Positions 1 to 25,447 of a DNA stretch of 64,000 bases are shown here, in pieces. Made by a program: the position numbers and the translations under genes. This DNA is from Aspidiotus rigidus. Its lineage: Eukaryota; Arthropoda; Insecta; Hemiptera; Diaspididae. The stretch covers positions 10,143,501 through 10,207,500 of the forward strand of contig JAVHKY010000023.1 of NCBI GenBank assembly GCA_035079385.1, given 5' to 3'. The stretch's first letter is position 1. Every line of letters begins with the position of its first letter. The notes beneath the pieces are model-generated. The model was not told the DNA's origin and made no database searches. It saw only the letters and a list, made by a program, of their open reading frames with translations.

Positions 1-375
1 AGTTAGGTGTGACGATGACGTCATTGGACGTGATCTGAATGATTTCATAGGGTAGTGACGTCATGAAGTTGAGATAGAGTCCGTCACAAGTTGATGAAGT
101 CGAGGTATATTGTGTCTTAAGTAAGTTGTGTGGTCGTATAGAGTTTTTGAAGGTACAATGCCACATGTTGAAGTAAAGAAACAATTCTTTACTGACCTTT
201 CAAAATATCTTTTTCCTTACTTGTGTCTCAAGGTTAAAGTTGATCACGTCACCAAGGGTTATTGCAATGATATCACAGGTTGATGACGTCATCAGGGTTG
301 GAGTAAAATACATCACAAATTGATGACAATGACAGAGGATGACGTCTTTGGAAGTGATTTCAGTGGTGTTACAGG
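1..375. repeat. Dispersed repeat rich in TGACGTCA palindromes (left block)
   Basis: This block repeats phrases of the form 'gatgacgtca', 'tgatgtcaca' and 'gttgatgacgtcatca' at irregular spacing. The same phrases return at 959-1200 and 1801-2290 and again near 9060-9620, 41270-41520 and 61410, so it is one dispersed repeat family. The core TGACGTCA is identical to the cAMP response element palindrome, but here it is simply part of the repeat. No coding potential is seen. It probably lies in an upstream intron of the PKC gene. Confidence 0.6.
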
Positions 376-958
376 CAAGGGTGGTAAGCTTAAGTTTTAT
401 CCAAGTTTTAAGCCGTAAATAAGCTAAAGCGAAACGATTTTTCATTCGCTTAATTGAGCGACTTGATAAGCAAAACAGAAGCTTAAAACCTAATACAGGC
501 GAAAACACGTTTTTTCCCCAGAAAAAACGTGTTTTTTCCAACAAAAACATGTTTTTTCCAACAAAAACGTGTTTTTTCCAACAAAAACATGTTTTTTCCT
601 ACAAAACCATGTTTTTTCCAACAAAACATGTTTTTCCTACAAAACCATGTTTTTTCCAACAAAACATGTTTTTTCTAACAAAAACATGTTTTTCCCAACA
701 AAAACATATTTTTTTCAACAAAAACATAATTTTTCCAAAAAAAACATTTTTTTTTCAACAAAAACACGTTTTGTACCTACAGCTTCAAGCTTTAAGCCCA
801 AGTTTTTCAAGTTAAACTCAAGTCTTGAATAAGCTTCAAGTTTAAGCGAAAGGAAATTTTATTCCAAGTTTTAGCTTTAAGCTTGAGCAAAAAGAAATTC
901 AACTTCCAACTTTAAGTCTTGAGCTTAAGCCCTAGAATCGAATCGCTTACCACCCTTG
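376..958. mobile_element. hAT-like MITE with 14-bp TIRs and near-perfect 8-bp TSD
   Basis: The ends are exact 14-bp inverted repeats: CAAGGGTGGTAAGC at 376-389 and its reverse complement at 945-958. The flanks are gttacagg (368-375) and gttacacg (959-966), an 8-bp target duplication with one mismatch, as made by hAT transposases. The 583-bp interior codes for nothing: it is AAGCTT-rich subterminal sequence around a 20-bp minisatellite. It sits inside the TGACGTCA repeat block, so it inserted after that repeat. Family is assigned from TIR and TSD only. Confidence 0.8.
510..772. repeat. 20-bp minisatellite (AACAAAAACATGTTTTTTCC type)
   Basis: About thirteen imperfect copies of a roughly 20-bp unit containing ACATGT or ACGTGT fill the middle of the MITE. 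Open frames here read as runs of Phe/Lys/Thr with Cys or His, which is simply the translated repeat and not a protein. Confidence 0.8.
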
Positions 959-1200
959 GTTACACGTTGACGACATTCTTCAATTGGGTTGGATGACGTC
1001 ACAAGTTGATAATGTTACAAAAGTGTACATGTCTTGAAATTAGGGGTTATGACGTACAAAAGTGAAAATGTCTTCAAGTTGGGGTTGAAGATGACATGAC
1101 CTTGTTGGATGTGATTGCAATGATGTCACAGGTCCACCACGTCATGGGTACAAGCCGTCACAAGTTGATGACGTCACAGAAGTGCACATTGTGTCATGAG
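959..1200. repeat. TGACGTCA-rich dispersed repeat (middle block)
   Basis: Continuation of the repeat interrupted by the MITE, with the phrases 'ggatgacgtcacaagttgat', 'aagtgtacatgtcttg' and 'gatgacgtcacagaagtg'. The phrase order resembles 1801-2290, suggesting an old degenerate tandem array. Confidence 0.55.
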
Positions 1201-1800
1201 GTTTTTTATTTATTAAATCAGAAATTTTTATTAAATAAAACTTATAATTTATTTTGAACTTTACAAATAAATATTTTATTTTAAATTATGTATAATAATA
1301 AATTAATAAATCAATTTTCTTAATGATATTAAATATCAATTATTTTAATTTCTTTTTGTGTTGGGATTTTATTTAAAACAAATTATATTTACTTTACTAA
1401 AATTCTTAATTTTATTAGTGTCAAAATCACGGATGTTGTATTTCTATTAAAAAATTGGAATATTCAGGGCATAATTTAAATTATAATAAATATTACATTT
1501 TTATTAATTTAATTAATATTAATTTTTTTTAAATCATTTTTTGATGATATTTTCATAAAATTTTTGAACCTAATTGTTAAATTAGAATTTTATGTTCAAT
1601 ATACAGATTAGTATTGGTAATAAAATAAATAATAATATAGTTTTTTTTTTAAATTAATTACTATAATAATGAAAACAATTTTTTTTTTTTGTATTTTTAT
1701 ATTTGTTATATATACATATTTTATTAATTTTTATTTAATTATTTTATTAATATTTATTTTTTGGAAATAGATTAAAATAAATATTGAAAAAATAAATAAA
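1201..1800. other. Extremely AT-rich insert
   Basis: About 600 bp made almost only of A and T, with abrupt edges where the TGACGTCA repeat stops (about 1200) and resumes (about 1801). No TIR or frame is evident. It could be a decayed insertion or an AT-rich satellite fragment. Confidence 0.5.
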
Positions 1801-2290
1801 GATGACAATGTCATTAGGGGTAAATGCGATGATACCAATGGTTGATGACGTCAAAGTCACAAGTTGATGTCACAAAAGTGTACTTGTCTTAAGATTAAGG
1901 TTGATAACTTGCACTTGTTAATATCTTCTAGTTAGGAGTGATGATGATGTCACTAGATGTGATTGCAATCAAGTCACGGACGGGTTGATGACGTCATCAA
2001 GGTTGTGGTTGAAGGGGTTGAAGCTATCTTGAGTTATTGACGTCACTAACGTGTATATAATGATGTCACTGAGGGTGATTGCGATATGTCGCATGTTGAT
2101 GACGTCATCAGGTTGCGGAAGGAACCGTCACGAGTTGAGAACATCATATGAGTGTCTATGTGACAGGTGATAACGTCACAAAAGTGTGAATGTCTTGAGG
2201 TTAGTGGTTATGACGTCACTGGGGTTGATTGCGATCATATCACTGGTTGATCACGTCACATAAATGTGTATGTCTTCAATGTACAAAGTT
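1801..2290. repeat. TGACGTCA-rich dispersed repeat (right block)
   Basis: The same vocabulary as 1-375, with 'gttgatgacgtcatcaagg' and 'gttgatgacgtcatcagg' about 110 bp apart and several 'tgtcttgagg' phrases. No coding capacity. Confidence 0.55.
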
Positions 2291-4041
2291 TTGGCATGAA
2301 TATTGTAGGCAATCAACACACTCAACGTTATTCAAATGATAGAAATTGAGCCTCTGATCACAAATTCATGAAGCGACAAAATTGGCTGACGGCCCAAAAT
2401 TCCTAAAAGTCTTTGTTCTATGCTAAGTTCAGAGTCCTCATTCAAAATTTTAGACTTATTACTTCTTCAGGCTACTTTTCTGTTTAAGCTACAACTTTCA
2501 TCTTATTTTGAAACTTCCCTTCTATAATGGGCCATTATAAATAAATGTTACTTTTCTTGTGGTTTTATAGCTCAAAATTTCAAGTATTTGATTTGCTCAC
2601 GCTAATAGTACTCTTCTATCCCGAATCGACCACGTACACGAGCTAAGTTTTCAATCCTGGAGCGAGAACCTGCCTGTAATTATCTCATGTTCTCATATTC
2701 TGAAAACTACAATGACCACTTTCAGCAGAACACCCTCCGACAAATAAGTTACTTGTTGACGTTTTCACTTTAGAGAGTTTTTCGTAGGTGAAACTTCGCA
2801 GGAGGAGTATCGTATAATTTTTAGTTTTTATAATATTGTAGAATTGTGCAAAGTCTTCGTGATTCACAATCCTCAACCACTTCCTCTTTTTTATTCTGGC
2901 ATCTTTGTATCCTCAATCCACTCATTCGTCATAAAATACCATTTTAGTTGATACTCCGTGAAAATAGTCTCGAAAAAATACAGAAATCTTTCTGAAAAAT
3001 CTGGCAAAGCAAGGACAGAATGAGCCCAACATTTTACTCCGGAGACTAGGAAAAAATTATTTTCACGACGTCGTGAATTGCTGTAGAAAAGAAATAAAAC
3101 GCAGTGAAAGATGACAGTGTTCCATTCTTCGGTATAGAGAGTTCACTTTATCGAAAAATGCCAGGCCTTTTTGTGATGTGTTATACTATTGAGGAATAAG
3201 ATGAGTGCCATCTTCATAGAGCGAGCTCTCATATGCGTCGGGAAAAGAGACGATAAAATTATAGGCAAAAAAATAGCGTGTAGAAATTTTTCACGCGAAC
3301 TATTATGACTACGTAATATCCTAGCGTATAGCTTTCCATAAATTTTTGTCTACTTTCGTCCGTCATAAAAGTATGTAATATAATCGACCTCTATGTGTAA
3401 AAAAACGTATTCGCGAATAATTCTATTTTTAAAGAAAGGACATAGAATTTTATTAGACCAATAAAAATGACGAGATGATTCGGTTCAAAACTGTTCGTCC
3501 AATTGACTATAATATTTCGAGTCGGCTTCGATTCAAGTTTTAAAATATTCTTTTATTGGCCGTCTTTTTTTTTTTTTTCCACCGCGAAGGACGGTATGTC
3601 AAAATTGTAATGAGGCGCCTAGAAATTCGTGGTCCTATCCAACGTACGACCGTGACCGTTTTCCAGTGGTAAATTTGTCGAGGGGCAGGGGATAAAGTAC
3701 ATAATTTTCTCATATTATTCGCGTGAGTCATTTTCCAGGAGCGCGAAATTTCCACGATAGCTTGTATCTTATTAAAATATAAAGTTTCCTTTTCTTTAGA
3801 CGACGACCGAATGTTAGCTTGAATACTACGAAAGAAAATAGCCGCGGTAATTTTGCCTCGTGGGCTAAAAAAAGAAAATACCTCTCGAAATGGCAGAGCC
3901 AAACATAAATTTCTGTCTTGGGAAATTTTAGAAGTTTCGAGTTAAATCCTGTTTCTCTATTCAGTTCAACGTGATTCAACTGTATATTTTATTAAACCGG
4001 CGAAATAAATCACGCGCGTATTTATTCGTTTTTGTTTTCAG
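2291..4041 (+). other. Intronic sequence upstream of first PKC exon in window
   Basis: Apparently unique AT-rich sequence ending in a pyrimidine tract and AG at 4040-4041. No exon for PKC subdomains I-IV, C1 or C2 was found here, so those lie before the window. Short open frames at 2685-2876 and 3540-3979 on the - strand have no recognisable content. Confidence 0.5.
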
Positions 4042-17042
<13,001 letters not shown>

Positions 17043-20000
17043 TCTACTTCGTTCGATGGTGAGTATACGATTCCAGAAAGTTGAAAGAATGAATAAATTG
17101 TATCTACTTTCTTCCGGATCCAAAATGAAGTTTGAGATGATATTATTGATGTATTTACTATCTGCTGCCTTACGCTCAGCCTATGCGCTGAGGCTGGTCA
17201 TCGCTTACCGCCAACTTCCTCGAGTCTGTGGCCCAATTTTCTCATTTCCTATCATCCTCCCTTCCCTTCGCTTCTGAAGAAATAGTCATAGTACGACTAA
17301 GAATTGCGCATATCCGTCCAACCGACTCCCTCTTCCTCCTTAGGCTCTCCGTTCCGCCGTCATATCAATATCGTCATGCTGAGGAATTATCCGCCTTCAA
17401 TTTTTCCGTCTGTCTATACCTCTTAGACCTCAGCAAATCATCATTTTCTGTCGCTTTTTGGAGTGGTTTTGAATTATCTATTCAATTCTTCGAATATTAC
17501 GTATAAAAAGAGTACTTGAAGTCATGTTCTGTGATTTTGCCGTTCAAGTCTTCGAACTAATTTGTTAGGTCATATCCAATAATTTTTCCGTGTTTCATTT
17601 AGATCATTCAGTTTTGATGAAGGATGAAGAATAGAGAAATGAAGTCTGACAAAAACTCAGGAAGAATCGTCGAAGCAGAAAACATTTTCTAAATTTCGAC
17701 GTTCATTTGTTTCTTGTTGATATTAATTGATCTGTGATATTCTCTAAGCCTTGTGAATTTGGTCTGTTAAAATTGTTAATTAATATCATTTTTGCCTTCT
17801 TTTTGTAGGTAATTGAAATTTGGACGTAAAAATTATAATTTTGAAGCGTTGACGACATGAAGAACAATTTGACGAATGTGATCTTCGCAAGATATGATGA
17901 AGAAATGAGAAAACACGTTTTCTTACTTCGCCTCTTTCTTTCGTAAGCAATGACTTACAAGACGTCTGGTGTTGTATCTTTTAATTTATGTTTTTGAATC
18001 TTGTTTTTTTTTTTTTTTCAACATACCTTATCATAACTTAATCTGTCCTCTATATATCCTCTTAGGAAGATCTCTTGTCCTTTTACTTTTTGTTCTTGTT
18101 TTTGTTTTATTTATTTCTTTTTAATGCTAATGTTCGGTTGTATTCGTTGACTATTTTATTTTAACTATATCGTATTTCTCGTCTCTTTTGTTTTTAATTT
18201 CCTTCCTTTTACTTATTATACACCCTTGTTTACTTACCTTTTTAAATTTTCCTTCTGTTTTCGTAATGATTCTTACGAATAATCTCCTTGTTGTGTAAGC
18301 CTAATGATGTATTAAGATGGAAAAAACAGAAAAAAAAAAAAAAAAAAAATTAATTCCAGAAAGTAGTTACACACGGAGAAAAATCTGATAAGTATTAGTA
18401 CCTGTTTTGTGAATGATATGCAATGGTTAGTGTACACCTCTTTTACCATTTTTAAGTTTTTACGTTTTAGTTTAATTTTCAGAAGAGATTCTGACAATTA
18501 AGTGTTGTGTTATGTAGTTAACATTTTGTTATTTTTATTTATAACTGTCATGTCACTTTTATGTAGATATACGTACGAGTGGATGATCGTGTACGCGTAT
18601 AATTTGCGATTGTGACTTCTTTTAACTTGATTTATTATCTACATTATTCTAAACGGCCTAAGAAACTGGTAAGATATAAAATTCAATAACTTTTCCTTGT
18701 TTATGTGAAATTATGCCAGGGTGGAAGAATTATATTTCTTGATATGTAAGAATAATTCCTCATTCTTCCTCTTTTCTCTTCTTTGTAACTGATTTCGAAT
18801 CAATTTACACGTAATAGTAGAACAAAATGCAGTCTCGATTCTTGTACGGTTTTGGTTTGTACTACATTCGTTTTAATGAACGCTCACCGAAATCACATTT
18901 TACAACTCGTTTCAAATTATTGGACTTCAGACAAAATTTTGAGAAAATTTTCGTATAATACTATCTTCTTATTGACTTTTATTGTAAATATCTATTTACC
19001 CCTATTATTTAAATAATTTCTAGCTTAATTCTTCCCCTTCATTGATTATTTTTCTAAATTATCTTTAATAATTTCAAATTACACGAGGCGAATCGTCGAT
19101 TTTCCATCGTACTATGATTGAAATTTAGAACTAAATAATGATGCCAAAGGGAAAACATTGATCATAAACGTTACCTCATATGTGATAAGTACGTAAAACG
19201 TTGTATAAATGTTACGGCACTAGGTGTTTTATTATAACGAATTCGCAAAAATTGATTCTATGTTACGGTATCATACAAATAATGTCTCAATGACAATCAT
19301 CGAATTTATTTATTTATTTTTTTAAAAATTTGTTATCGACGTTCAAACGAGACGTTATACTTATATTATTGTAGATGTGGATACGATCGAGTTTTTAGCA
19401 TGTACTTGTATTTAAAAAGACCTCGGATATATTCAGGTATTTTTTCTCTTTTTCTCTCTTTCTACTTCGAAAATCATATCAATAATAATTTTTTTCGTAC
19501 TTATTTCTCCTTTTACGCTTTACATATAATGAAACGTGGCGAGCAATCATTTGTGATTAGCGAAGATGAATTTGCTAGCTTTTGTGACCTCGTTATTTTT
19601 TGCGATCGTTTGAAAACGTATAGTTTTCAAGTCACACGAGAAAAAATTTCAAGCAATAATTATTATACCTAGCTTTAAATCTTCATATCGCGTATTATTC
19701 ACTTATAGGTTTGGAATATTTTTCGTCTTCTTGAGTTTGACAAAATCTGCATGTTCCTTTCTTACATCAGGTTTTGGGCGTATCCAAATTGCCTTGAGCG
19801 GTTTAGTCACTAAATGCTGGATTTCCAGACTTGGAATTTTGAAAGACTATCTTATACCCTGGACTTGAAGAATAATATCGGGAAGAATTTTCATATCGTG
19901 TTGTAAAAATGTACCTGCATTAATTTATTCAAACTTGAATGATTTCAATATTTCACTGAAAAACAGTCTTACCCTCAGTAGCTGAAGTAGATAAGAAACT

Positions 20001-22709
20001 AAATTGAATACCAGTACTAGACGTATGATGGTTGAAATCTATTTGAATGAAACCCGTATATCCCCATGTGGACTGTGCAATGTGTTTTTACCCTTACGTG
20101 ACTACCACAACGATAACCGCAATGCTCTTCTTATGGAAGAACGAAAATTACTCGGATGTTGTAGGAAATTCTGTTCTCTTTAATTTTTCATCATGTGCGT
20201 TTGTTTTTGAAATATTCTGAAAAATTGTCATGATCCTGGGTTACTTCATCAAAAGTTGTCTCTGTGGTAGTAAAACTTTTGTGATTGTTCAGTCCAGATA
20301 AAGTATTCACTATTGTCCGACCATGTATCCTTGTACCTGAATTCTTTTGTTATATCAGTTTTAGGGAGTAAAATAGCATTCAGAAATTTGTACAGATGGC
20401 AAGTGGGAAGAAAGTCATTTGCTTAATTTATTCAGTATTTAATAATTGCAGCGAATGCAGAAAGTTTAATTCGAGGTTTATGAAAAAGGTGGAAATTCCA
20501 TAACGGCTCTTCTGGTTGAAATGTTATCCTCGTCCAAGAGAAAAGAATTCCAGAACTGGGTATTCATTCCTCAATGAGGTTCTGATCAAATCATGAAATC
20601 TTGGACTAAAGAAACTATTCAAGAACTACATACCTATTTTACAAAATGAAGAGAAAGAAATGCTGCAAAAAAAAAAATTGTGATGTATGATACTTTCAAA
20701 ACGTCCCATTGTCACATGAGGTCTAGCCTCTAAAAATTCATTTGCTCAATCTAGAATGATGAGATGACCGGTCTTGTAACATAAACGCAATACCCATGAC
20801 AAGAAACAGAGGAGATAGAAATTGTGCGCAAAGGACTAATTTGATGACGACAATTAGAATAATTTTGTTATCCCATTCAAAATAGAACAATATTTGTAGT
20901 ATGCTGTAAATTATAAAGTCTAACTCATAAAAAGTAATCTTGGTTTTAAAACAAAAACACATGTTTTTGTTAAACTTGAATCAATCGTTCTATCTCCGAT
21001 TTGTGTTCAACAAAAGCTTATATAATGGTAGTTGTTATGCTACAGTGTGTTTTCCACTCTTTGATTTATAAATATTATATCAATCATTCATCAAGGGCAT
21101 TGCATTATTGATATACCTACTTTGATTAACTCTAATCTATCTTCAATTTTGGGCACTCTGATCATCAACTTTTTGGGGAACACAAAATTATTAATGAATA
21201 ATTTTGTTCTATACTTCTGTAACACCAAACTTATTTTCAAAATCAAATTGTGACTTGTTGCAAGAGAGAACCCTTAGGTGTTGAAGGATCAATCAACAAA
21301 ATTGGCTTATCCGCTCTTCTGCAAGTACCTCCATTCCACTGATTGGTTCTTTGACACAGCGTGGTTTTTCTCGTGACCAGTGACAATTACTCAGGCGGAG
21401 ATGTACGAAGAATTTTGTTTTTATTTGCTCAATTCTGCCCAAATGATTTTTTCTTACTTATCAGGTAGGAAAGAGAGTATTTCATTTTTGACTTTCCCCT
21501 CGCAAACCCTCAGCAACCATTAATTTGGTTGCTGTGTCAACTGAGACGTGAGATGAGGAGTGGTTATGTTCCATCCAGCGTTCAAAACATTCATCTGGTT
21601 GTCGAGGAAAATAATCTGTCAAATATTATACAGACTATTGCCCCTAAATTTTGTTCTTCCTAATTGTACTAATGTTTTTTTCACTGATATATTCATCGTT
21701 GCCTTTTTATCTTTTGCCGATATTCTTGTAATTTGCATGTAGTTTTGTGATTTTCATAATTTTTCAAATCCTCCATACTTTCCTTCTAAAACCTTCCCAT
21801 CTATTCATTTTTCAATTAAATACTTATTGTATATATTTCTTTTCAAATCAAAAATTTTGTTTAAAAAAAAAAACTGGATGAATCATCTGTACGTATATCT
21901 GGGTACAAAATATAATTTGTAGCTGATAATAATGTAGCTGAAAAAACTTGCCGAGCAACTTTGAAAAAACATATTATCATAGTTTTCTTTTTTTAAAAAC
22001 AATAAAATCAAAAAATGTTTGCATCAATATTCAGAATCTGACAAATCTTTTTAAATAAGCTGTTGGATTGGAATTCTTGATATACTTGCAGCTAACAATT
22101 TTTGTACAGTATCTATTGTGAAGATTTAAATGTCTTAGAAGTACAAATGATATTGTACATTTTCTCGTCTCATTCCCATCTATTGTAATTTGATTATATA
22201 GAGGCTACTCTAAAGTTATTTCATTTCCCGCAAATAACGTCATACTTGTAGCTGATACTTTTGTTATTTTGATTTAAATATATATATCTCGTTTACATCT
22301 TATTTATTTTTCCCTTTGTTCTGATATGATCGCTTTGTGCAGCTAGAAGATGGGTGGTTGATACGTGAAATTTGATCAAGAAAATATTGACTTGTGTCTG
22401 ACAAACAGGCCTGCTGAGTGCTGAAAAAATATTGAATATATATACCTACCTATTATTTGAAAGAAAGTAATTTCCAGACGCACATAATATAAATCTAAGA
22501 GACAACAATACCTGTTTTATACAAAACAATGAGCTTTCCATTTTCATGTCTAGAATATACTGTTGTAGAAGAGGTGAGCCAGAAGTATTAAAAATAATAA
22601 ATAAATAAATAAAAGGAATGTATGAATTGAAAATAGGTTGAAGTAGAAAGCAAAAGAAATATCTAAACAAAGAAAAACAAATGAGTTCAAGCATTTTCAG
22701 ATATAGAAT
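17043..22709 (+). other. PKC 3' flank and intergenic DNA
   Basis: AT-rich, with T runs and scattered AATAAA signals. The part nearest the gene is presumably 3'UTR, but its end cannot be placed. Short frames (17026-17506, 19400-19672, 20738-20962, 21560-21742) lack motifs and I do not regard them as genes. Confidence 0.4.
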
Positions 22710-23000
22710 ATTAACAAGGAACCTGTTCTATGGGTTTTTATTTAAGAAATTTGCTGTGCGCTGTCTGTCAAAAAACTTGGAAAAAAGTTGACTCCTATTG
22801 TACATAGCTTGGAGGATGAAATGTTTTCAAGTCTCCCTTTTATTATGATATAACTCGAGAGTCAACATTTTTCTGAGTCCCTCTCCCATCATAATATAGC
22901 TCGAGAGTGTAAATTTTGTAGGTCTCTCGACCCCATATATCATAATATACTTATATAGCTTGAGAGTTAATAGAAAAATTCAGACTCTCAACCTCAACTA
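22710..23000. repeat. Copy of the ATATAGCTC dispersed repeat
   Basis: Begins gaacctgttctatgggtttt and contains 'tataactcgagagtc', 'catcataatatagctcgaga' and 'tatatagcttgagagttaat'. Same family as 9000-9860. Confidence 0.6.
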
Positions 23001-24448
23001 GGCTTATTATAGTGTAGGTCTAGGCCTTCTTCATACTGGCCTTATACTAGGTCTAAGCATTGACTATATACTACTTTGATATAGTCGATGATAATATAGA
23101 AATGTGAAAAAAAAAAAAGAAATGACATAGGATACCGCAACTACAGATATTATCGCAAAATCTGCTCCAAATTGAATAAAACATAAATGTAGACTATCTA
23201 AAAGTCAAAGGTTTTGTAAACAACAGAAATATAATTGGTGTATAATACAAAAGATAGGTATTATGTTTCTCATTTTGTTATCTGTAGTAACAAAAATAAT
23301 GAACTTCTTATTTGCACTAACTGATAACATGCAAATACTAGCAAATATACCTAATCATTTTTTTGAGTTGGTTATATTATTCAAACAAAAAAATGAACTA
23401 CCATAGTAATCATCAACTATAAGTAATTTCCACTATTGATGAAGATGAACCACGGCCGTCGATGAACTCATCTATGTAGTGTTATTGTCACCATTAATTG
23501 GCGAAAGACTAAAACGACGCCGTGACGTCATTCACGGACATTCATTGATAACAAGGCGATGTTTGCTCCGCAATGACTTACCCCAACTTACGCGTAAGTT
23601 CAAAACAAAAAAAATGCTCCATAAGAAATACACGGGAACGTTTCGATCTTACGTTCAGATTTGAAAACAAGAAATAAGTTAAGAACCGCAGGTACATTTT
23701 CAAAGACATGAGAACTTCCTGATTCTAAATATAAACACGTAATTGCTTACTTATTTCCAATTTTTTAATTTGAGCGTATGATCGAAATGATCCCTGTGTA
23801 TTCTTATGGGAATCGATATCCTACTTTGAACTGATACAGTATACTATCGCATTCTCTCGATTCCTGTTATCAGTAAATGTTCATGAATGACGTCACGGAG
23901 ATTTAGTCTATTTTTGGTGAATGAACCGCCAGCGTAGTGTAGTTGGCGACTAGTGCGATCCTAGTGGATGGCCAGCCCTATTTGCGGATAATGAATATGA
24001 GGAAAAGAGGTCATGGGTAAACCTGATATAGCCTCTTTTTCTCGTATTCATTATTAAATTGCATATACGTCGAATCAACTTTGTATGGCAGTAATGCAGT
24101 ATTATTGTTGACACTCTGTAGGGTCGCTAGCGTAGGCCTTCCTCTGTCGCCTGCTGTTGATAACAGAATGATAAGTAGAGTAGCAAAAAAAAAGTTTAAA
24201 ATAGAATAATGTGAACGCATGTGAACTTTCAACTGTTTCATGTTTGCTCCCAGTTGCAACGTTTTGTATTCTTTTTGATCATCGAAAAAACCTAATCGGT
24301 CTCATTTAACTTTCAGGATGAACGCTGGGAGTCATAATTGAAGACTGAGACCGTGAAGAAAAGAATGAACATTCCTCGATGATGGGTACAGTAACTTCAA
24401 CTTAATTCGATTGACCATTTTTTGCTTCTCAGTCATTCGTATTTCAGT
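23001..24448. other. Upstream region of NDUFAF3
   Basis: No coding exon recognised. Possible non-coding first exon sequence lies close to the gene, since tttcagg at 24313-24319 and tttcag at 24442-24447 both resemble acceptors. The phrase at 23790-23815 is the dispersed 'ccctgtgtattcttatggga' motif. Confidence 0.35.
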
Positions 24449-25189
24449 ATGATGTTTCTACGAAAGGCGAGTCGATCGATTGCTGTTCGATATTCACAGA
24501 TCTGCAAAGTCTCTCAACCTATGGTGATTGCTACCAGAAACGCGTATGAAGCGCCTATGTCATCGTATCTAACAATAATAAATCAGAAAGATCCGGCAAG
24601 AAAAATGAACTTGGTGGCTGCCTACAGCACTCTCGGATTCCGGTTAATCAACGATAGTTTCATATATGGACCGATGTTGATATTTGAAAATCACGTATTT
24701 TGTTGGAATATCAAGGGCGACGATGAAATCAACGAAGAAAGTCTTCAATTCATGTTCCATCTACATCCTCCTCTCGATTTGATTATTATAGGTTATAGTA
24801 ATCCCGATAATAAAGACATTCACCGACGAAACCTACATCTGGCTGCCCGGAAATACAATTGCGCTGTCGAAGTACTGCCCGTTGAAAAGGCGGTAGGAAC
24901 ATACAATTTTTTATTAGGAACAAGAAATGTTGCTGGGGCTTTTGTTCCTCCAGCGTATATTATATCTGGTCGACAAGATTACGTCCGACAATATTTCAAC
25001 AGCCCCGATGCTCTCGAGCTTCCTACTCCCGACTCAGAGAAATATTACGGTATGGTGGACATACCGCGGTATAAACGAGTAGAAAAGAAAGTGCTCGTGT
25101 CGAAAAAGAAAGACTCTCGACAGATTGAAGGCTCGAGTCAGGAATCTAAAATCCAAGTGAACAAAGAAGACGACGATAAGCCGAAATGA
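24449..25189 (+). CDS. NDUFAF3: NDUFAF3-like mitochondrial complex I assembly factor
   Basis: A single-exon frame of 246 residues from ATG 24449 (a second Met follows at once); the open frame extends upstream only through a TTG. The N-terminus (MMFLRKASRSIAVRYSQ) is Arg/Ser-rich without acid residues, as in mitochondrial presequences. The core matches the DUF498/Mth938 fold of NDUFAF3: GFRLINDSFIYGPMLIF, then HPPLDLIIIGY, then VEVLPVEKAVGTYNFLLG with the family's conserved AxxTFN-like box. The last 45 residues are Lys/Glu/Ser-rich and look disordered, longer than in the human protein (184 residues). The family assists early assembly of the complex I Q module with NDUFAF4 in the matrix. Stop is only 97 bp before the next coding exon. 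Confidence 0.9.
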   Translation: MMFLRKASRSIAVRYSQICKVSQPMVIATRNAYEAPMSSYLTIINQKDPARKMNLVAAYSTLGFRLINDSFIYGPMLIFENHVFCWNIKGDDEINEESLQFMFHLHPPLDLIIIGYSNPDNKDIHRRNLHLAARKYNCAVEVLPVEKAVGTYNFLLGTRNVAGAFVPPAYIISGRQDYVRQYFNSPDALELPTPDSEKYYGMVDIPRYKRVEKKVLVSKKKDSRQIEGSSQESKIQVNKEDDDKPK

Positions 25190-25286
25190 TATTTGTTATT
25201 TACTTTGTAAAGCGAAAGTTGTTAATTTTTAAACTTAAAATTGCGAAACACGTTTTCTATATTTGTGTTTATTATTATTGTTCTAG

Positions 25287-25447
25287 GATCTACGAGTCAG
25301 TTATTCCTCGTAGGCTTATTGTGGGGCTGTTCGAATCCCCTAATGAAACTCGCTACGAGAAATTTGACGAGTAATTTCGTGAAAGAGGAAAAGAAAACAT
25401 TTAAAACTGTCATCCGGGAGTTAGTTTCTCTTGGCACAAATTGGAAG
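25287..25447 (+). CDS. TMEM234: TMEM234 exon: first transmembrane segment
   Basis: Acceptor ttattattattgttctag, donor gtatca after AATTGGAAG. Begins in phase 1 with STSQLFLVGLLWGCSNPLMK. There is no in-frame ATG upstream before a TAA at 25223, so the start codon must be spliced on. Confidence 0.85.

Noticed and set aside
549..832. Two overlapping + strand open frames of about 88 codons
   Set aside because: They are the 20-bp minisatellite of the MITE read in two frames; the amino-acid pattern is just the repeat.
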